Below, one piece after another: positions 8,794 to 15,875 of a stretch of DNA of 35,463 nt (positions within the stretch are counted from its first letter, which is position 1; each line of letters opens with the position of its first letter). The stretch lies in NCBI GenBank assembly GCA_964250925.1, contig CAXUHU010000027.1:1-35463 (forward strand), in the 5' to 3' direction. Under the pieces are notes generated by a model that worked only from the letters and a program-made list of their open reading frames with translations, was not told where the DNA came from and ran no database searches. The position numbers and the translations under genes are program-made. Source of the stretch: BOG-908 sp964250925 (lineage in GTDB: Bacteria; Pseudomonadota; Alphaproteobacteria; Acetobacterales; Acetobacteraceae).

Positions 8794-9631
8794 GTTCCTG
8801 CGCGGCGTCCAGCAGCAACAGCGCATGGCCGTCGGGGTCGTGCACGACGGCCGCCCGCGAGCCGTCCTGCAGCACCACCGCGCCCGGCTGCCCCGCCAGG
8901 CTGTCCACCTGCAGCACCAGACGGCTGGCGGCAATGTCCGCTGGCCGCAGCCCTGGGCCGGTCCGGCCAAGAGGGCTGCGGTAGCCGAGCAGTTCCACAT
9001 GCGGCGCAGGCTGCTCCGGCGAAAGGGCCACCACATCGACGCTCGTGCCATCCAACCCGTCCAGCGCATCCTGCGCCGGCCCGCTGTTGACCTGGCGCGA
9101 TGCCACACTCAGTCCCAGCGTGGTCGTGTAGAAGCCGATGCTGCGCCCGACGTCGCCGACCGCGATGGCCGAATGGTCGATGCCGCCCGCCGTCGCCATT
9201 GGATGTTCAAGCTGGATAAGCTCCAAGGGATGTCCTTCATCATCGCGGAACTTGTAGGCGCTGATGCCGCCGGGCAGCATCTGAGGGCCGTTGCGGCTGA
9301 TCGGTGTGAAGCCCATGCCGGTCAGCCTGGCATAGGCGGCGGCGATGTCGTCCGTTACCAGGGCAGCATGCTGAAACCAGCCGTCGTTGCTGCGGCTGCC
9401 GGCCGGGTAGACGGCGCCAGGCGGGTCGAATACGTCCAATTCCAGGATTTGGGCGCCGCGGCGCATCGGCGCGATGCGGAGGCGCTCGGCGCCCAGCAAC
9501 GCGGCCATTGCCGGTTCGGCCTCCTGCGGCGGACCGACAGCCGCGAAACCCAGCGCCTCGGTGTAGAGCGCCGTCATCCGGTCCAGGTTGCCGACCGTAA
9601 GGCTCAACCGCAGCAGTGCCAAAGCGCGCAT
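8741..9631 (-). CDS. Two-domain VOC (glyoxalase/dioxygenase fold) protein
   Basis: 296 residues containing two vicinal-oxygen-chelate domains. The first (about 5-143) opens with LRLSLTVGNLDRMTALYTEA and ends HPLELIQLEHP; the second (about 150-280) opens IDHSAIAVGDVGRSIGFYTT and ends DPDGHALLLLDA. In VOC enzymes the metal ligands are His and Glu at these strand positions. Here the first domain keeps the H..E pair in HPLELIQLE, but the last ligand position of the second domain is not a clear Glu, so metal binding may be incomplete. The ATG at 9631 lies 2 nt after the stop of the DoxX gene, so the two are surely cotranscribed. Function is unknown beyond the fold. Confidence 0.85.
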   Translation of the reverse strand: MRALALLRLSLTVGNLDRMTALYTEALGFAAVGPPQEAEPAMAALLGAERLRIAPMRRGAQILELDVFDPPGAVYPAGSRSNDGWFQHAALVTDDIAAAYARLTGMGFTPISRNGPQMLPGGISAYKFRDDEGHPLELIQLEHPMATAGGIDHSAIAVGDVGRSIGFYTTTLGLSVASRQVNSGPAQDALDGLDGTSVDVVALSPEQPAPHVELLGYRSPLGRTGPGLRPADIAASRLVLQVDSLAGQPGAVVLQDGSRAAVVHDPDGHALLLLDAAQEPTPGAPRYAPPRATHLR

Positions 9632-9633
9632 GC

Positions 9634-10092
9634 TCAGGGCGCAGATTGGGCATAGGGGTGCGAGGAGGCCAACGGGTTGCCCACGAACGCGCCGAAGCCG
9701 CCATGCACGCCCACCACGAGCATGAGGAAACCGCCGGCAAGCGAGACGTTCTTCACGAAATCCCAGAACAAACCCCGCCCCAGGCCGTCGCCGTTCTGCC
9801 AGAAATCGCCCGGCTTCCAGAACTGCTTCCACAGCAGCGCCGTGACGATGCAGTAGCCTGCCATCACTAGGCCAGCCAACCTGTCGGCCGTGCCGGTCAA
9901 AATGGCCAGCGGCATGAGTATCTCGACCGCCAGGCCGACCAGGATCATCGGTGCCGCAAGGCTGCGGGGCACTGCCTGCGCCGCCTGTCGCGTCGCACCC
10001 TTGAAGTTCAGTATCTTGTCGAGCGCACTGAACGGCAGGAACAGCACAACCAGCAGAAAGCGTGCGGCTAAGATGGAGAGAACGCTTGTCAT
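9634..10092 (-). CDS. DoxX-family inner-membrane protein
   Basis: 152 residues with four predicted membrane helices: RFLLVVLFLPFSALDKIL near the N-terminus, LAAPMILVGLAVEILMPLAI, LAGLVMAGYCIVTALLW and a C-terminal VSLAGGFLMLVVGVHGG. The spacing and the FWDFVKNVSLAGG segment fit the DoxX/YphA family, small membrane proteins implicated in redox or thiol homeostasis in some bacteria. It lies between the frameshifted cutA (24 nt upstream) and the VOC gene (2 nt downstream), indicating one minus-strand transcript. No catalytic function can be assigned. Confidence 0.85.
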   Translation of the reverse strand: MTSVLSILAARFLLVVLFLPFSALDKILNFKGATRQAAQAVPRSLAAPMILVGLAVEILMPLAILTGTADRLAGLVMAGYCIVTALLWKQFWKPGDFWQNGDGLGRGLFWDFVKNVSLAGGFLMLVVGVHGGFGAFVGNPLASSHPYAQSAP

Positions 10093-10116
10093 GTCGGGGC
10101 GGGCCTCGGCCGCTGA

Positions 10117-10441
10117 TTAGCCGGCATCTTGGCACGGAAGAGAAGACTCCGCGATCCAGTCGAGACGGGCCGGCTCGCCGCCCAACGCCGGCAGGGTGGC
10201 AATGCGGGGGCATTCGTACGTATGGCGCGCCCGAACGAACACGGCGACGGCATCACCCAGTGCTTGCCGCGCCTTGACGATCACGACGGCCTCTCGGCCA
10301 ACCACCACCCGGCTTTGCCACCGATAGATGCTCTGCATGGCTGGCAGGATGTTCACGCAGGCTGCGACGTCAACATCAACCGGCCCCACCCGAGCACGGC
10401 CGCCTCGGCTGGGCGACGTAAATACAGACGATGCCGGTCAT
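10117..10441 (-). pseudogene. cutA: Frameshifted CutA-type divalent-ion tolerance protein
   Basis: The C-terminal three quarters read cleanly as CutA: DVAACVNILPAMQSIYRWQ, then a VVIVKA strand, RHTYECPRIATLP and PARLDWIAES. These match the conserved AACVN, SIYRW, YECP and YLxWI positions of this small trimeric protein. The N-terminus is split over three frames. MTGIVCIYVA starts at an ATG at 10441, PAEAAVLGWGRL follows in a second frame, and DVAACVNIL is in the third. Two one-base deletions near 10390-10420, a G-rich stretch, would explain this. Restoring them gives about 108 residues, the normal CutA length. The frame from a GTG at 10389 gives only 90 residues and lacks the first strand and helix. 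Either the gene is freshly broken or the assembly carries homopolymer errors. Confidence 0.75.
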
Positions 10442-10506
10442 GGCTCAACTCCACCATGAATCGGTCTGCTGTCCAGGCCAGAGCCGATAGTGTGGGCCAA
10501 AAAGCC

Positions 10507-10776
10507 CTAACGGACCAGGTAACGCATCTCCCACAGCCGGTAATGCGCATCGACCAGACCCTGTTTGGCGCTGTCCCAATGCTCCAGCGCGGACAAGCGC
10601 TGCCTCGACAGTATCGCCTCTGCCGCTCTAAGCAGGTCCTGGGCCGCATCCAGGTCGTCGGCATCGCAGGCGAAGTTGAAGACGTCGATTACTTTCGATG
10701 CCAACTGATCAACATGGTTCGAACGCAGATCGATGGGCTGCCCCGGAGCGTCCATAAACAGGTCGGCTGTCATCAC
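10507..10776 (-). CDS. Small helical hypothetical protein
   Basis: 89 residues from a GTG at 10776 (an ATG follows directly) with GGGAGG about 9 nt upstream. Composition is acidic and helical, with DDLDAAQDLLRAAEAILSRQ and ALEHWDSAKQGLVDAHYRLW segments. No signal peptide or membrane helix is seen, and I do not recognise the family. Its orientation and position upstream of the cutA-DoxX-VOC genes would allow cotranscription, but 65 nt separate it from cutA. Codon use and the ribosome-binding site make it a credible gene. Confidence 0.6.
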   Translation of the reverse strand: MMTADLFMDAPGQPIDLRSNHVDQLASKVIDVFNFACDADDLDAAQDLLRAAEAILSRQRLSALEHWDSAKQGLVDAHYRLWEMRYLVR

Positions 10777-10834
10777 CCGTCGGTACCTCCCGAAGTGGGT
10801 GCCCTAAACGTCAAGCCAATGACGAACCAGGCAC

Positions 10835-10895
10835 ACGATTAACGTAATCGTCTTGAACCCGGCAAACGGATGCAGCCGTTTTGATCACCAAAACG
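10835..10895. promoter_or_regulatory. Two inverted repeats, candidate operators
   Basis: Two perfect 7-bp inverted repeats lie close together in the 229-bp gap before the small exported-protein gene. One is ACGATTA-acg-TAATCGT (10835-10851); the other is CGTTTTG-atcac-CAAAACG (10877-10895). Their AT-richness in a GC-rich genome suggests regulator-binding sites or part of a promoter. No regulator can be named. Confidence 0.35.
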
Positions 10896-11005
10896 CGATC
10901 ATGTGACACGTCCTGCTCGATGGAGTAGGTGGAGACGGTGTCCCGGACGATAGGCTACCGGCCCACGGTTAACCGTTGCTGAACAACGCCCACAAGGAGT
11001 CAATC

Positions 11006-11239
11006 ATGCGCAACATCCTGCTCCCCGCCATCCTGGCCAGCGCGGTCGCTCTGCCTGCTCTGGCCCAGGTCGTGCCCCCGGCCGGCCCCGAAGCCGGTGC
11101 TGGAACCAACGCGGCCATCGCCCATCACGACCGCAAGGTTGCCCGCCGGGCAGCGCGAAACGGCCACTACCACAAGGCCGCGGCTGCCTCTCATGCCGCC
11201 GATGCGGCTTCGACCGACGCCGCCGTCGCCCCACGCTGA
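11006..11239 (+). CDS. Small exported Ala/His-rich protein
   Basis: 77 residues starting at the ATG at 11006, with a clear AAGGAG ribosome-binding site 6 nt upstream. The N-terminus is a classical Sec signal peptide, MRNILLPAILASAVALPALAQ, leaving a mature protein of about 57 residues rich in Ala, His and Arg (for example AIAHHDRKVARRAARNGHYHKAAAASHAAD). Low complexity prevents family assignment; the His-rich stretch could bind metals, but that is a guess. A hairpin at 11250-11274 follows the stop codon, consistent with a monocistronic transcript. Confidence 0.72.
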   Translation: MRNILLPAILASAVALPALAQVVPPAGPEAGAGTNAAIAHHDRKVARRAARNGHYHKAAAASHAADAASTDAAVAPR

Positions 11240-11249
11240 ACGTAGCCAA

Positions 11250-11274
11250 GGGCTGCAGGCCATGCCCGCAGCCC
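11250..11274 (+). terminator. Hairpin downstream of the small exported protein
   Basis: Inverted repeat GGGCTGC-a-GGC-cat-GCC-c-GCAGCCC begins 10 nt after the stop codon. It is a strong GC stem with no T-run after it, so it may be a weak terminator or a 3'-stabilising hairpin. Confidence 0.5.
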
Positions 11275-11413
11275 CTACGACCAACGCTCACCCACTTCAG
11301 CCGCCCCTACTTCAGTCGAATAGACGCTAGGGCTTTGCCCGGTTCAGGGTTTGCTGAGCGTGCGTATCCACGGCGAAGACGCCGGGCGGGCAAGTTCTGT
11401 AGGGGGAACCACT

Positions 11414-11998
11414 TTGGCCGAGACACATCTGCATCCAGCACTCGACGACGGCATAAAACCGGAGGCCCCGGATTTTTCCGGCGGCACGCTCGTGTGCCAC
11501 TGCGCCGACCGGCCCGTGACGGTGGCCATCGACACGCAAGTGCTGTTCAACCACGCTTGCGGCTGCACCAAATGCTGGAAGCCGCAGGGGTCGATCTTCT
11601 CCGTGGTCGGCGTAGTGCCAGGCGACAAGGTCCGGGTGCTGGACAATGCCGACAAGCTGCACGTGGTCGATCCCTCCGCGCTCATCCAGCGTCATGCCTG
11701 CAGGGTGTGCGGCGTGCATCTATACGGCCCGGTCGATCGCGAGCATGCCTTCAAAGGCCTCGACTTCATCCATGTCGAGCTGAGCCGCGAGGCGGGCTGG
11801 GCGCCGCCCGGCTTCGCTGCTTTCGTGTCCTCCGTCATCGAAGGCGGGGTGGCACCCGACCGCATGGACGGCATACGCGCCCGCATACGCGCGGTGGGGC
11901 TGGAGCCATACGATTGCCTGTCGCCCCAGTTGATGGACATGCTTTCGACCTACGCCGCCGAAAAGGCCAAGAAGACCGACGCCATACCCGCCGCCTGA
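11414..11998 (+). CDS. gfa: S-(hydroxymethyl)glutathione synthase (glutathione-dependent formaldehyde-activating enzyme)
   Basis: Zinc protein that promotes condensation of formaldehyde with glutathione, feeding the formaldehyde dehydrogenase pathway. From the TTG at 11414 it is 194 residues, the standard Gfa length, and the sequence ETHLHPALDDGIKPEAPDF aligns with the usual N-terminus. Zinc ligands are visible: C28 and C30 (LVCHCAD), C49, C51 and C54 (HACGCTKC), and C96 and C99 (RHACRVCG). The family C-terminus EPYDCLSPQLMDML is present. The TTG has an AGGGGG ribosome-binding site about 7 nt upstream; a TTG at 11351 in the same frame would add 21 residues without homology. No alcohol dehydrogenase partner is adjacent. 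Whether Gfa is catalytic or a glutathione carrier is debated for the family. Confidence 0.92.
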   Translation: MAETHLHPALDDGIKPEAPDFSGGTLVCHCADRPVTVAIDTQVLFNHACGCTKCWKPQGSIFSVVGVVPGDKVRVLDNADKLHVVDPSALIQRHACRVCGVHLYGPVDREHAFKGLDFIHVELSREAGWAPPGFAAFVSSVIEGGVAPDRMDGIRARIRAVGLEPYDCLSPQLMDMLSTYAAEKAKKTDAIPAA

Positions 11999-12071
11999 CA
12001 CCTGCCGGAGAAGGACGGCCCACGGTACGGGCGGCCTTGCCACCGGGCCGAGGCTGGTCCACATCCGGCCG

Positions 12072-12278
12072 ATGATAACCCGCGGCGACATACTCTGGCT
12101 CGGCATTTCGTCCGGCGTTACGGGTGGCCTGGTAGGCGGGTTCATGCTGGGGATCGGCATGGACTTGGCGGTGCACCAGCAACCCTGGGGTTTCCTGCTT
12201 ATCGTCCCCGGCGCGCCGGCTTCGGGACTGATCGGCTGGCTGCTGTCACGCCGTCTGGCCAGGCAATTGCCGTCGTGA
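12072..12278 (+). CDS. Small two-helix membrane protein
   Basis: 68 residues with two hydrophobic helices, ILWLGISSGVTGGLVGGFMLGIG and GFLLIVPGAPASGLIGWLL, and a basic C-terminus (SRRLARQL). I recognise no family. Its TGA overlaps the GTG start of the FrhB-like gene by 4 nt (GTGA), so translation of the two is probably coupled. It may be a membrane anchor or partner for that iron-sulfur flavoprotein, but this is inference from position only. No strong ribosome-binding site precedes its ATG. Confidence 0.6.
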   Translation: MITRGDILWLGISSGVTGGLVGGFMLGIGMDLAVHQQPWGFLLIVPGAPASGLIGWLLSRRLARQLPS

Positions 12279-13483
12279 GCGTTGCCGCGGAAATGGTTCC
12301 GCCGAAAGCTGCGCCACCGTCGCGCGTGCTGTGCACCGATTGCGGGGTCTCGCGGACCAGCCAGCCAAAACGTTGCGCCGTCGCCTGTCAGTTCATCCAG
12401 CCCGACTATCCAGGGCTTGAGCGCCAAACCCACGGCCGCGCGCGCGACCCAAGCCGGCCCGACGAGCTGCATTTCGGCCCGTTTCGGCGCATGGTACGCG
12501 CCCGCCTCGTGCCACGCCAACCGGGCGCACAGTGGACCGGCATCACCACGCGCATCGCCCAGCGCCTGCTGGAGTGGGGCAGCGTTGATGCCGTGCTGAC
12601 CATGGCGCCGGACGCGGCCGATAGCTGGCGGCCGGTCCCCGTTCTGGTGACCGATCCCGCCCAGTTGGCCGGCTGCCGGGGCATGCGCATGGGCTACGCC
12701 CCGCTGCTGAGCCTGCTGGAACCCGCGCGGGCCGCAGGGCATCGCCGGCTGGCCGTCATCGGCATTCCCTGCCAGGTCTACGCGTTGCGCGCGTTGGAGC
12801 GCACGCTGGGCTTCGAGCGCATCTACGTCATCGGAACGCCGTGCAGCGACAACACAACCACCGAAAACTTCCATGAATTCCTGGGCCTGCTCGCCGAAGA
12901 CCCCGCCACCATCACCTATCTCGAGTTCCGCACCGATTACCATGTGGAACTGCGCTTCAGCGATGGCCTGGTGCGCGCAATCCCGTTCCTGCAGCTGCCC
13001 CTGTCGAAACTGCGGCCCGACTTCTTTCCGCTGACCTGCCGCACCTGCGTCGATTACACCAACGTGCTGGCCGACGTCACGGTCGGCTACATGGGCGGTG
13101 CGGGCGAACAGTGGCTGCTCGTGCGCAACGAGCGCGGCGAAGAGATGCTGGCGGCACTCGGCGCCGAGCTGCATACGAGCCCGCTGACCAGCGCCGGCAA
13201 GCGCCGCGCCGCGGTAGCCGGCTTCATAAAAAACGTAGAACGCGCCGCCGGCGGCCTGCCGACCCGCGCGATGCCGAACTGGCTGCGGCCCCTCGTGGGC
13301 TGGTTGATGCCGCGCGTGGGACCGCGCGGCCTGGAGTTCGCCCGCGCGCGGGTGGAGATGAAGGCGGCGGAGACGGTGCTGCACCTTCGCCGCGAGCACC
13401 CGGCACGGATGAAGCACATGGTGCCGGCGCATGTCTGGAAGCTCGTCGCCGACTACGGCCTAGGGCGGCGTGCAGGCGAATGA
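12275..13483 (+). CDS. FrhB/FdhB-type iron-sulfur flavoprotein, BciB/HCAR-like
   Basis: 402 residues of the coenzyme F420 hydrogenase/dehydrogenase beta-subunit family. The N-terminal Cys cluster C20, C23, C34, C38 (VLCTDCGVS, KRCAVAC), the GIPCQ motif at about 163-167, and CRTC at 255-258 followed by VDYTNVLADVTVGYMG match proteins that carry two [4Fe-4S] clusters and a flavin. Closest recalled relatives are the ferredoxin-dependent 8-vinyl reductase BciB and 7-hydroxymethyl-chlorophyll a reductase, which share the DYTNxLAD segment. No other bacteriochlorophyll genes occur in the window, so the true substrate is uncertain; non-phototrophs also carry such proteins. The start is the GTG overlapping the upstream small membrane gene. 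Confidence 0.82.
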   Translation: MSVAAEMVPPKAAPPSRVLCTDCGVSRTSQPKRCAVACQFIQPDYPGLERQTHGRARDPSRPDELHFGPFRRMVRARLVPRQPGAQWTGITTRIAQRLLEWGSVDAVLTMAPDAADSWRPVPVLVTDPAQLAGCRGMRMGYAPLLSLLEPARAAGHRRLAVIGIPCQVYALRALERTLGFERIYVIGTPCSDNTTTENFHEFLGLLAEDPATITYLEFRTDYHVELRFSDGLVRAIPFLQLPLSKLRPDFFPLTCRTCVDYTNVLADVTVGYMGGAGEQWLLVRNERGEEMLAALGAELHTSPLTSAGKRRAAVAGFIKNVERAAGGLPTRAMPNWLRPLVGWLMPRVGPRGLEFARARVEMKAAETVLHLRREHPARMKHMVPAHVWKLVADYGLGRRAGE

Positions 13484-13547
13484 GCTGACGTGTAGTGTAC
13501 TATAGCGTGTTGCAGAGAATGCCCGCGGCAGCACGAATACACGTTTC

Positions 13548-13570
13548 TGCTGCTTTTTTTAAAACAGGAC
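13548..13570. terminator. T-rich hairpin between convergent genes
   Basis: The 112-bp gap between the FrhB-like gene and convergent trmJ holds CTGCTTTTTTTAAAACAG, an imperfect palindrome around a T-run. It resembles a degraded member of the T/A palindrome family seen intact at 20165, 20254 and 33576, and probably acts as a bidirectional terminator. Confidence 0.45.
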
Positions 13571-13595
13571 TCGTCTTCCCAGCCGACCTGCCATG

Positions 13596-14420
13596 TCAGC
13601 GTTCAGGACCGCCGGATCCGCCCGCCTCGATCATGTCCTTCTCCAACCGGCCGCGCTGCCGGCGTCCGATCGCCAGCTCGGTCACCACGCCGTGCAGCGT
13701 GCGCAGTTCCTGCTCCGTCACCTCGCCGCGCTGGAACAGGTGGCGCAAATTGCGCACCATGCCGGGGCGTTTGGGCGCATTGCGCAAGAAGCCGCACGCG
13801 TCGAGCTGATCCAGCAGATGCGCCATGAAGCCTTCCAGCCTGCCTTTGCTGGCCACCGAACTTTCGTTCGTGATCAGCATGCGCGGCGGCGTGTCGTCGG
13901 CCGTCTGCCACCATTCGTACGCCATCACCATCACGGCCTGCGCCAAGTTCAGCGACGTGAAGGCGGGGTTCATCGGGTAGCGTATCAGCGCATCGGCCTG
14001 CGCCATGTCGTCGCGGTCGAGTCCCGCCCGCTCGGGGCCGAACAGCAAGCCGCAGCGCAGGTCGCGTGTGCAGATCTCGCGCAGTTCGGCAGCAGCGCCG
14101 CGCGCGGTCAGCACGGGTTTGACGATGTGGCGCGGACGCGGACACGTGGCGAACACGTGATGCAGATCGCTCACGGCATCGGCGACCGTGTCGTGCAGGG
14201 TAAGCGCATCCAGCAGCCGTTGCGCGCCGGACGCGTTGCGCCAGGCGGCCGGCTGCGGCCAGCCGTCACGCGGCGCCACCAGCCGCAGGTGGAACAGCCC
14301 GCCATTGGCCATCGCACGCGCCACCGCGCCGATGTTGTCGGCCAGTTGCGGGCGCACCAGGACGACGACCGGGCTACGGCCGATCGGGTGCAGGTCGGCA
14401 CCCTCATCCTTGCCGGTCAC
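13596..14420 (-). CDS. trmJ: tRNA/rRNA 2'-O-methyltransferase, TrmH family group 1 (TrmJ-like)
   Basis: SPOUT-fold RNA methyltransferase using S-adenosylmethionine; the TrmJ group modifies position 32 of tRNAs. 274 residues from a GTG at 14420. The start VVVLVRPQLADNIGAVARAM holds the conserved N-IGA-RAM box; LLFGPERAGLDRDDM is the central motif (GPE.xGL) and YPMNPAFTSLNLAQAVMVMAYE is the C-terminal knot motif with the SLNLAQAV signature. The GTG overlaps the TGA of cysS (GTGA), fixing the start and indicating coupling with cysS. The C-terminal helical extension is typical of group 1 members. Confidence 0.88.
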   Translation of the reverse strand: MTGKDEGADLHPIGRSPVVVLVRPQLADNIGAVARAMANGGLFHLRLVAPRDGWPQPAAWRNASGAQRLLDALTLHDTVADAVSDLHHVFATCPRPRHIVKPVLTARGAAAELREICTRDLRCGLLFGPERAGLDRDDMAQADALIRYPMNPAFTSLNLAQAVMVMAYEWWQTADDTPPRMLITNESSVASKGRLEGFMAHLLDQLDACGFLRNAPKRPGMVRNLRHLFQRGEVTEQELRTLHGVVTELAIGRRQRGRLEKDMIEAGGSGGPER

Positions 14421-15757
14421 GCGCGGCGCCAGGTCGTGCCGGCGGGCCCGTCTTCCAGAACCACGCCCTGTTCGGCCAGCTCGCGCCGTATAGCGTCGGC
14501 GCGTGCGAAGTCGCGTGCCCGCCGCGCTGCGATACGCTCGGCGATAGCGGCATCGATGACCGCGTCGTTGCCGCCTCGGAACCACTGCTCTGGCGCGGCT
14601 TGCAGGAGGCCCAGCAGCGCACCCGCCGCGCGCAGGCCGGATGCGGCTGCCTCGTCACCGGCCATCGCGCCGTCGGCAAGCACGCGCATGGCGGCGACTG
14701 CAGCAGGCGTGTTCAGGTCGTCGTACAGGGCATCCAGCACCGCCTCCGGCACGGCGGCGTCGCGCGCCGGGGGCGTTCTCTCCAGCGCGCGGTAGAACCG
14801 GTCCACCTCCTGCCGCGCCTCAGCCAAGCCCGAATCGGTGAAATCCAGCAACGCGCGATAATGCGTGCGCAGCACCATCAGCCGTACCGCCTCCGCCGGC
14901 GCATGCGCCAGCACGTCGCGCAACGTGAAGAAATTGCCGAGGCTCTTCGACATCTTGGCGCCGTTCACCTGCAACATGCCGTTGTGCAGCCAGACGCACG
15001 CGAAACTACTGCCGGGAAACGCGCACAGGCTTTGCGCACGCTCGTTCTCGTGGTGCGGAAAGATCAGGTCGGCGCCGCCGCCATGGATGTCGAAACTTTC
15101 GCCCAGATACCGCCAAGCCATCGCACTGCATTCGATGTGCCAGCCTGGCCGCCCGCGCCCCCACGGGCTGTCCCATCCCGGCAGGTCGGGCGTGGACGGC
15201 TTCCACAGCACGAAGTCGCCGGCGTCGCGCTTGTACGGCGCCACTTCCACCCGCGCGCCGGCGAGCAGGTCGTCCGGGCTGCGGCCCGACAGCCTGCCAT
15301 ACTGCGCGAAGCTGTCCACCGCGAACAGCACGTGCCCTTCGGCAGCGTAGGCATGGCCGCCCTCGATCAGCCGAAGGATCAACGCTATCATTTCGGCCAC
15401 GTGTGCAGTAGCCCGCGGCTCCACGTCGGGCGGCAAGTTGCCGATGGCGGCCATGTCGGCGTGGTAATCCGCCGTCGTGCGTGACGTGACGGCCCCGATC
15501 GTCTCGCCCATCTCCTGCGCGCGGGCGGAGATCTTGTCGTCCACATCGGTGATGTTGCGCACGTAGGTGACGCGTGGGTACAGATGGCGCAGCAGCCGCG
15601 CCAGCACGTCGAACACCACCGTGCTGCGCAGGTTGCCGAGATGCGGCACGTCGTACACGGTCGGCCCGCACACGTACATTCGCACATGGGCAGGGTCGGC
15701 GGGAACGAATACCGCGCGCGTGCGGGTGCGGCTGTTATGGAAAACCAGATCGGGCAT
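14417..15757 (-). CDS. cysS: Cysteinyl-tRNA synthetase
   Basis: Class I aminoacyl-tRNA synthetase that charges tRNA-Cys. 446 residues from the ATG at 15757 (MPDLVFHNS). The HIGH box is HLGN at 39-42, preceded by MYVCGPTVYD with zinc ligand C30; the other zinc ligands are in HIECSAM (C210) and PHHENERAQ (H235/H236, E239). The KMSKS loop is at 268-272 and is followed by LGNFFTLRDVL. The length is slightly below the E. coli enzyme, but every catalytic element is present. The frame is open 23 codons upstream but without homology, so the ATG is preferred. It is followed by trmJ with a 4-nt overlap. Confidence 0.97.
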   Translation of the reverse strand: MPDLVFHNSRTRTRAVFVPADPAHVRMYVCGPTVYDVPHLGNLRSTVVFDVLARLLRHLYPRVTYVRNITDVDDKISARAQEMGETIGAVTSRTTADYHADMAAIGNLPPDVEPRATAHVAEMIALILRLIEGGHAYAAEGHVLFAVDSFAQYGRLSGRSPDDLLAGARVEVAPYKRDAGDFVLWKPSTPDLPGWDSPWGRGRPGWHIECSAMAWRYLGESFDIHGGGADLIFPHHENERAQSLCAFPGSSFACVWLHNGMLQVNGAKMSKSLGNFFTLRDVLAHAPAEAVRLMVLRTHYRALLDFTDSGLAEARQEVDRFYRALERTPPARDAAVPEAVLDALYDDLNTPAAVAAMRVLADGAMAGDEAAASGLRAAGALLGLLQAAPEQWFRGGNDAVIDAAIAERIAARRARDFARADAIRRELAEQGVVLEDGPAGTTWRRA

Positions 15758-15875
15758 CGTAGCCGGTTTGTGGGCAAGATCAGCCGTTTCTGCAATGCGC
15801 GACCGATGTTGACATGGCTGTCGCACCAGCCTAGCTCTACTTGCGAGTGGTTCGCATCTTCTGGGTGCTGGAGAG

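Noticed and set aside
11720..13432. 570-codon minus-strand ORF across gfa and the FrhB-like gene
   Set aside because: Runs through three plus-strand genes with clear family motifs; its own sequence is His/Arg/Gln-rich without domains.
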